A model generated the notes under the pieces. That model was given only the letters and a program-made list of their open reading frames with translations, made no database searches and was not told the origin of the DNA. Shown here piece after piece: positions 5,347-8,233 of a stretch of 8,233 nt of DNA. Location of the stretch: the NCBI GenBank assembly GCA_018651445.1, contig JABIDZ010000112.1:1-8233 (forward strand). The letters are read 5' to 3'. The translations under genes were made by a program, and so were the position numbers. The number at the start of each line of letters is the position of its first letter. Positions within the stretch are counted from its first letter, which is position 1. This DNA comes from Candidatus Iainarchaeum sp. (GTDB taxonomy: Archaea > Iainarchaeota > Iainarchaeia > Iainarchaeales > JAAZKV01).

Positions 5347-5604
5347 TTAGCGTCTTCCTCTTCGTTTATTTCTTGGAATAATATTTGGGGTTGGTTTTGG
5401 AGTTCGGTTTGCTTTTTCTAGTTGGAGTTCGAGCTTTGCTACCCTAAGTTTTTGTTCGGCAATATCTCGGTGGTATGTTTGAACAACCTCTATTGGAAGC
5501 TTGTGTTTTAAAGCGTTTCTAGTGGCCGTAATCATCGCATTTAAGTCAACGATTTCTTTTTCTCTAATTATTCTTAATTCTTCTGGCGTATTTCCTGTTC
5601 CCAT
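5347..5604 (-). CDS. 85-aa coiled-coil protein with basic tail, unknown function
   Basis: No family is recognised. Residues 7-66 are almost continuous charged helix. EELRIIREKEIVDLNAMITA and IAEQKLRVAKLELQLEKA show a/d-type hydrophobic spacing, with a break at KLPIEV (35-40), so a helical hairpin or a dimeric coiled coil is plausible. The tail from 67 is Pro-rich and then strongly basic (PRNKRRGRR), a likely nucleic-acid or ribosome contact. There is no membrane segment. The ATG at 5604 is supported by a promoter element starting exactly 36 nt upstream. Its 3' end converges with the DUF3795 gene across 34 bp, within which lies a promoter-like sequence pointing antisense into this gene. Confidence 0.7.
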   Translation of the reverse strand: MGTGNTPEELRIIREKEIVDLNAMITATRNALKHKLPIEVVQTYHRDIAEQKLRVAKLELQLEKANRTPKPTPNIIPRNKRRGRR

Positions 5605-5624
5605 AATTAAATTATTGTTTTATT

Positions 5625-5640
5625 CTATTTAATTCTAACT
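5625..5640 (-). promoter_or_regulatory. Promoter of the 85-aa coiled-coil gene
   Basis: On the minus strand, AGTTAGAATTAAATAG begins 36 nt before the ATG at 5604. The core GAATTAAAT is identical to that of the strongest plus-strand promoters. A leaderless transcript is expected. Confidence 0.65.
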
Positions 5641-5710
5641 AATTCTGTTGGCGGAGTGAGATGTATTTTCAATGAATTGTAAAAACACACGAATTGTTGG
5701 ACAATCTTTT

Positions 5711-5716
5711 GTTTAT
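5711..5716 (+). promoter_or_regulatory. TATA-like box of the zinc-ribbon gene
   Basis: GTTTAT, followed by AAGG, is the best TATA-like element upstream of the zinc-ribbon gene. It would start transcription near 5737-5741 and give a 5' leader of about 35-40 nt carrying a Shine-Dalgarno. A short inverted repeat, ATTGT-TGG-ACAAT (5693-5705), sits just upstream and may be a binding site. Confidence 0.35.
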
Positions 5717-5760
5717 AAGGAGTACTTGTGATAAATATGTTAGCAGAAATGCGTAACTAA

Positions 5761-5768
5761 AAAGGAGT
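5761..5768 (+). promoter_or_regulatory. Strong Shine-Dalgarno of the zinc-ribbon gene
   Basis: AAAGGAGT ends 7 nt before the ATG at 5776. It is the clearest ribosome-binding site in the window, where most genes appear leaderless, and it fixes the start of this small gene. Confidence 0.7.
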
Positions 5769-5775
5769 AATTAAT

Positions 5776-5931
5776 ATGGATGAAAAAGACAAATTCGGAA
5801 GAGAGATGCACAAAGTAACTTGTTCTGAATGTGGAAAAGAAACAGAAGTTCCCTTCAAACCAGATGGCGAAAGACCAATCTATTGTAGAGAATGTTTTCA
5901 AAAACACAAAAAGCCAAGAAACGACTACTAG
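5776..5931 (+). CDS. CxxC-x17-CxxC zinc-ribbon micro-protein
   Basis: The 51-aa protein begins MDEKDKFGREMHKVTCSECG. Its cysteines are 16, 19, 37 and 40, that is CxxC, 17 residues, CxxC, matching the small CxxC-x17-CxxC zinc-ribbon family. Between them are the usual hydrophobic and Pro-rich VPFKPDGERPIYC residues. A basic tail (FQKHKKPRNDY) follows, so one zinc ion and a nucleic-acid or ribosome partner are likely; the molecular role of the family is not known to me. The ATG is chosen because AAAGGAGT sits 7 nt upstream. Unlike its neighbours, the gene seems to have a leader of about 35-40 nt, which fits high, ribosome-binding-site-driven expression. A T8 run about 60 nt after the stop may end the transcript. 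Confidence 0.85.
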   Translation: MDEKDKFGREMHKVTCSECGKETEVPFKPDGERPIYCRECFQKHKKPRNDY

Positions 5932-5970
5932 TTAGAAGTCAATTTTTGAAACACACTTAACTTTGTTATT

Positions 5971-5986
5971 GCAAAGTTCTAATTCT
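5971..5986 (+). promoter_or_regulatory. Orphan promoter-like element in the 5932-6089 gap
   Basis: GCAAAGTTCTAATTCT preserves the GCAAAG block seen at 185, 2281 and 4552. Transcription would start near 6004-6008, but no normal gene begins there. The first ATG (6004) opens only a 7-codon frame, MSDDRLD. A perfect 12-bp palindrome, AAGATTAATCTT (6026-6037), and a T5 run (6046-6050) follow, so a short RNA is conceivable. Confidence 0.35.
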
Positions 5987-5988
5987 TA

Positions 5989-5996
5989 TTTTTTTT
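5989..5996 (+). terminator. T8 tract, terminator candidate of the zinc-ribbon gene
   Basis: Eight consecutive T residues lie about 60 nt after the zinc-ribbon stop codon, suiting U-tract termination. The tract overlaps the TATA-to-start interval of the orphan promoter-like element at 5971. Confidence 0.35.
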
Positions 5997-6053
5997 AATC
6001 AAAATGTCAGACGACAGGCTCGACTAAGATTAATCTTTAATGCCATTTTTATT

Positions 6054-6069
6054 AGAAAGAATTAAATTG
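6054..6069 (+). promoter_or_regulatory. Promoter of the 124-aa orphan gene
   Basis: AGAAAGAATTAAATTG starts exactly 36 nt before the ATG at 6090 and differs from the consensus only in its first two bases. This indicates a leaderless transcript. Confidence 0.7.
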
Positions 6070-6089
6070 TTTCAAAGTAATATTTATTC

Positions 6090-6464
6090 ATGGTAAAAAA
6101 AAGTGTGGCCGCCGGAGTAGCACTTACTGTTAAGGGTAGAACTATTCGATTGCCTATTAGATATTGCGGACATTATACAAGAGAATTACGTGCCGGGCAA
6201 ACGATTTATCAACATATTTTTGGAAAAATTATTCGCGGAGACACAATTAGCGTTTTAGGTTTAACAAAAGAATTTGAAACTGGTTTTCCAAATATTGGTG
6301 AAGCTACCGTTGGAAAAATGGTTAGAAGAGTAGTGGCTGGAATGCGAGCTTCAAAAGATCCTCGGCTAAAAAACTTACCCGTCCATATTACTACGCGTGG
6401 TGGAGATCGAAGAAGTTCTTCTTGGGAACAACGCGCTTACAAAACTACAAGAAGATTAGAATAA
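6090..6464 (+). CDS. Basic 124-aa orphan protein, unknown function
   Basis: I do not recognise this protein. It begins MVKKSVAAGVALTVKGRTIR. The first 50 residues look beta-rich with a single Cys26 (IRYCGHYTRELRAG). Residues 51-90 look helical and contain an HTH-like spacing (ISVLGLTKEFETGFPNIGEA, then TVGKMVRRVVAGM). The C-terminus is Arg/Ser/Thr-rich (TTRGGDRRSSSWEQRAYKTT, then RRLE). There is no membrane or signal segment, so it should be cytosolic, and the charge suggests nucleic-acid binding. The start is supported by a consensus promoter at -36. Its stop codon is one base from the convergent stop of the PsbP-like gene, so the two mRNAs must overlap or end extremely tightly. Confidence 0.8.
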   Translation: MVKKSVAAGVALTVKGRTIRLPIRYCGHYTRELRAGQTIYQHIFGKIIRGDTISVLGLTKEFETGFPNIGEATVGKMVRRVVAGMRASKDPRLKNLPVHITTRGGDRRSSSWEQRAYKTTRRLE

Positions 6465-6465
6465 T

Positions 6466-7053
6466 TTATTTTATTTTTATTGAAGAAATTATTTTATCGA
6501 CTTGAGCTTTTACAACCGAGTAATCATCCGAAACTATTATTGCGTTGTAATTTATCATTTTGTTACCCTTAATCGCAAACGCGTCGATTGAAAGATACTC
6601 CCCTGTTTCATCGTCGCCCTCTAACAAAAGTTCATATCCTTCTAGTCCATCAATGTTAATTGCTTTGTGTGAAATGACCGTTCGATAAGGACTCGCTTCA
6701 TGCATTTCGAGCAGATCGTCTAAAACTTCTGAGCTAGTATCCCCATCGCTTGGAGAATACCAAACGCTAATCCCAAATTCGTTTGTTGAAGGGTATAGAT
6801 CTAAAGACGCTAGTGAATTCGAAACAACAGATGTGTCTCTTTCTATATTTAATGAACGAGGGTAGGAAATAGAAAAATATGCGTTATCTTCAAACCCTGG
6901 TTTCGACGAAGAAGTATTATTTGTTGTTTTTGCGTCATTTGAATAATTATCGAAAACTAAATCGCCGTCGATATACGCAGCAAAAGTAAGTAATCCAAAA
7001 AAAGCAATAATTAAGATAATTAATATCACAAACAAAGTTTTTATTGCACCCAT
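6466..7053 (-). CDS. Membrane-anchored PsbP-like surface protein
   Basis: The 195-aa protein has an uncleaved-looking N-terminal membrane helix at about 5-27 and a Ser/Thr/Asn-rich linker (36-54). The outer domain opens with the YFSISYPRSLNI motif typical of PsbP-like/Mog1-fold proteins. INIDGLEGYELLLEG and NAIIVSDDYSVVKAQVDKII, then SSIKI, complete the pattern. Such domains are common in small secreted proteins and have no catalytic residues that I can point to; a binding or envelope role is likely. The ATG directly follows the TAA of the SHOCT gene (TAA|ATG), with GGTGA four bases before it inside that gene's last codons. It is therefore the second gene of a translationally coupled pair, using a Shine-Dalgarno instead of a leaderless start. 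Its stop converges with the 124-aa gene, one base apart. Confidence 0.75.
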   Translation of the reverse strand: MGAIKTLFVILIILIIAFFGLLTFAAYIDGDLVFDNYSNDAKTTNNTSSSKPGFEDNAYFSISYPRSLNIERDTSVVSNSLASLDLYPSTNEFGISVWYSPSDGDTSSEVLDDLLEMHEASPYRTVISHKAINIDGLEGYELLLEGDDETGEYLSIDAFAIKGNKMINYNAIIVSDDYSVVKAQVDKIISSIKIK

Positions 7054-7437
7054 TTAATCACCTAAAGCCTCTTTCATTTCTTCAAATTGTTTTTTTGTAA
7101 TTTCGCCAGCAGCAAACCTTTTTCTTAAAAGTTTCATTGCATCGCCATATTCTTTGTTTGGATCATCTTTTTTCTCAACAGGTTTAGAAACGGGAGTTTT
7201 CTCTTGTTTAGGTTTTGTTTCTGGCTTAGTCTTTTTGTTTTTCAACTCTTCTTTTTTTGGATTTGCAAACTTTAAAATTATAAAAATAATTAACAAGAGT
7301 ATTACAATAATTATCGCCAAAAATATTAGGCCAATTGAAACATAAATTATCGCAAGTAAATCGTCTGTGGCATTACTCGCAGCAAAAACAATGCTAGAAA
7401 TAAGGAAAAGAAATAGTATAATTGACAGCTTTTTCAT
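7054..7437 (-). CDS. SHOCT-domain membrane protein
   Basis: The 127-aa protein starts MKKLSIILFLFLISSIVFAA, a signal peptide or first membrane helix, and has a strong second membrane helix at about 28-57. A Lys/Pro/Glu-rich linker (60-94) leads to a SHOCT domain at 97-126: AMKLLRKRFAAGEITKKQFE then EMKEALGD, with the diagnostic RFAxGEIT and final LGD. SHOCT is a short C-terminal domain found on many membrane or secreted proteins and thought to mediate oligomerisation. I chose the ATG at 7437 over an in-frame ATG at 7485: it gives a proper signal start and has a TATA element exactly at the -36 frame, while the longer version overlaps the end of the lipoprotein gene. Its TAA abuts the ATG of the PsbP-like gene, so the two proteins probably work together at the membrane. 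Confidence 0.85.
   Translation of the reverse strand: MKKLSIILFLFLISSIVFAASNATDDLLAIIYVSIGLIFLAIIIVILLLIIFIILKFANPKKEELKNKKTKPETKPKQEKTPVSKPVEKKDDPNKEYGDAMKLLRKRFAAGEITKKQFEEMKEALGD
7057..7063 (-). promoter_or_regulatory. Shine-Dalgarno of the PsbP-like gene
   Basis: AGGTGAT on the minus strand matches the archaeal anti-Shine-Dalgarno; GGTGA lies four bases before the ATG at 7053. It encodes the last residues (LGD) of the SHOCT protein, so the site overlaps coding sequence and supports translational coupling. Confidence 0.6.
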
Positions 7438-7457
7438 ACTTATATGATGCCTAAAGT

Positions 7458-7473
7458 TGTATTTAATAGTTAT
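7458..7473 (-). promoter_or_regulatory. Promoter of the SHOCT gene
   Basis: On the minus strand, AATAACTATTAAATAC starts 36 nt before the ATG at 7437, with ATTAAAT in register. It begins one base after the lipoprotein stop codon and indicates a leaderless start for the SHOCT/PsbP-like pair. Confidence 0.6.
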
Positions 7474-7474
7474 T

Positions 7475-7894
7475 TTAGACGCCACATAGTGTTTTTAGTA
7501 TGGTTCCGTTTGTTGCAACAGTGAAAACCTCTTCGTCTCCATCAATTTCAATAAAGACATTAAAGAAAATATCATTTAATTTAGCCGTGTTTTTTAGGGT
7601 ATAATCTGATATGTTTTGTTCGTTTAAATAAGATTGAACTGCTCCTTTTGCCCTAGCTTCATCAAGAAACATTTGTGTTCCTTCTTTTAATATTGCATCG
7701 GGGCTTTGTTCACACCAACAATTATTAACCATGCAAGAAAAAACTGCACACTCGTCATTTGCGTATTGTAAGCACTCGCTAGGAATTGGCTCTAATTTGT
7801 CAAATTTCGAATCATTTGGGATTGGTTCTTCGATCGTACACCCTAAAAATAATGACAAAACTAGTATTAATGCAATAATAATTATTTTCTTCAT
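7475..7894 (-). CDS. Small cysteine-rich lipoprotein
   Basis: The 139-aa precursor has a lysine start, a hydrophobic core (IIIIALILVLSLFLG) and a lipobox LFLGC with Cys19 as the expected lipidated residue. After a Pro/Asp-rich tether there is a cysteine cluster, Cys41, 49, 54, 59 and 61 (CLQYANDECAVFSCMVNNCW), probably disulfide-bonded outside the cell. Residues 72-110 look helical. The C-terminal strand pair (FFNVFIEIDGDEEVFTVATN) ends with Cys137. The C-terminal half resembles a small beta-alpha secreted fold, but I cannot name a family. It would be anchored at the outer face of the membrane. The ATG at 7894 has a promoter element at -36. The gene lies just upstream of the SHOCT/PsbP-like pair on the same strand, consistent with a group of envelope proteins that may share read-through transcription. 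Confidence 0.8.
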   Translation of the reverse strand: MKKIIIIALILVLSLFLGCTIEEPIPNDSKFDKLEPIPSECLQYANDECAVFSCMVNNCWCEQSPDAILKEGTQMFLDEARAKGAVQSYLNEQNISDYTLKNTAKLNDIFFNVFIEIDGDEEVFTVATNGTILKTLCGV

Positions 7895-7914
7895 AGTCTT
7901 GTTAGGTTTTTGTT

Positions 7915-7930
7915 GTTTTTAATTTTAACT
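7915..7930 (-). promoter_or_regulatory. Promoter of the lipoprotein gene
   Basis: On the minus strand, AGTTAAAATTAAAAAC starts 36 nt before the ATG at 7894, with AATTAAAA in the TATA register. A second TATA-like run (TATAAAAATA, 7960-7951) lies about 30 bases further upstream and could start a transcript with a short leader. Confidence 0.5.
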
Positions 7931-7969
7931 AATTAGTTTACTTTAACCTTTATTTTTATATGTTGATTT

Positions 7970-8113
7970 TTAATTATTTAGCATGTAGTCACAAAGTTTA
8001 TGGCAGTCTATTGCACCGTTATCATTATACGATAATGTTGTGTCGCAGGTATTATTATTTCCTGAGGCTGGGCCGAAGACATCATATCTTCCGTTAAAAC
8101 AGGTATTATTTGT
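7970..8113 (-). pseudogene. Start-less relic of a cysteine-rich secreted protein
   Basis: A 47-codon open frame ends with TAA at 7970-7972 but has no ATG, GTG or TTG near its upstream end; it is preceded in frame by consecutive TGA and TAG stops (8114-8119). The peptide looks protein-like, not random: NNTCFNGRYDVFGPASGN followed by NNTCDTTLSYNDNGAIDC and HKLCDYMLNN. The NNTC unit recurs after 18 residues, matching an 11-bp direct repeat in the DNA (CAGGTATTATT at 8046 and 8100 on the plus strand). The NDNGAIDC segment resembles the calcium loop of dockerin/EF-hand repeats. I read it as the surviving C-terminus of a larger secreted, disulfide-rich protein. The upstream part was lost, and its place is taken by the end of another gene, which overlaps it by 8 bp. 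Confidence 0.6.
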
Positions 8114-8233
8114 CTATCATTTTTTTAAGTTTTAGAAGGACTTTTGCTGTGAGTCTTGAAGTTATTAAATCATACGTGAGTTTGCCTTGTTGTTTGGCTA
8201 TTTTTTGAAGTTCTAAAAAATCTTTTTTTGTTA
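8106..8233 (-). CDS. 3' end of a gene running off the window
   Basis: A minus-strand frame enters at the window edge and stops with TAA at 8106-8108, encoding at least 41 residues: TKKDFLELQKIAKQQGKLTY, then DLITSRLTAKVLLKLKKMID and a final lysine. It is helical and Lys/Leu-rich, and shows no cysteines or membrane segment. The fragment is too short to assign a family. It is in a different frame from the cysteine-rich relic and overlaps its first 8 bp. Its composition is cytosolic while the relic looks secreted, so the two are unlikely to be halves of one frameshifted gene. Confidence 0.5.
   Translation of the reverse strand, partial: TKKDFLELQKIAKQQGKLTYDLITSRLTAKVLLKLKKMIDK

Noticed and set aside
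7438..7485. ATG at 7485 as start of the SHOCT protein (16 extra residues)
   Set aside because: The extension hides the signal-like MKKLSIIL start, overlaps the lipoprotein gene and contains the promoter of the shorter version.
8106..8113. Joining the window-edge frame and the cysteine-rich relic as one frameshifted gene
   Set aside because: The edge peptide is Lys/Leu-rich and cytosolic in character with a natural stop, while the relic is Cys/Asn-rich and secreted in style; two consecutive stops precede the relic in its own frame.
1..8233. tRNA, rRNA, C/D-box RNA, CRISPR array, insertion sequence or att site
   Set aside because: I looked for T-loop sequences, RUGAUGA/CUGA box pairs, regularly spaced repeats and terminal inverted repeats with a transposase and saw none convincing.

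Overview
The window reads as chromosomal DNA of a small-genomed, AT-rich archaeon, most likely an uncultured DPANN-type lineage; the sequence does not fix the phylum. The main evidence is promoter architecture. Nearly every gene that is first in its transcript carries a purine-rich block plus TATA-like core (consensus close to RCAAAGAATTAAATTG), and its first base lies 36-38 nt upstream of the ATG. A TATA core at about -29 to -22 places transcription start at or next to the start codon, so most mRNAs here should be leaderless. The two clear Shine-Dalgarno sites belong to an internal operon gene and to a small zinc-ribbon gene. No rRNA, tRNA, CRISPR array or insertion sequence was seen.

Layout. 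1-1519: a 45-aa basic micro-protein gene (minus) diverges from a 324-aa basic orphan and a 102-aa possible HTH protein (plus). The 102-aa gene appears to have its own promoter buried in the end of the preceding gene. 1547-3249: a membrane-anchored molybdopterin oxidoreductase (sulfite oxidase/MsrP-like, minus) diverges from an HTH-LAGLIDADG protein (plus) across 77 bp holding two back-to-back promoters. The second LAGLIDADG motif lacks its catalytic acid, which suggests a regulator more than a nuclease. 3302-4537: a 2H phosphoesterase (LigT-like, minus) diverges from a phosphoribosyltransferase-fold protein with a basic tail (plus). 4590-5312: a DUF1801 protein and a cysteine-rich DUF3795 protein (plus). 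5347-6464: a coiled-coil micro-protein (minus), a CxxC-x17-CxxC zinc ribbon with a strong Shine-Dalgarno (plus), an orphan promoter-like element, and a 124-aa basic orphan (plus).

6466-8233 is a minus-strand cell-envelope block: a lipoprotein, a SHOCT-domain membrane protein translationally coupled to a PsbP-like anchored protein, a start-less relic of a cysteine-rich secreted protein, and the 3' end of a gene running off the window.

The genes do not form one pathway. Themes are short, divergent, single-gene transcripts with very compact promoters; several Arg/Lys-rich orphan proteins probably acting on nucleic acids; and a set of surface proteins. No obvious undescribed defence or mobile system is present. 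The best leads are the HTH-LAGLIDADG protein beside the oxidoreductase, the rigid leaderless promoter grammar with its exceptions, and the orphan promoter at 5971.
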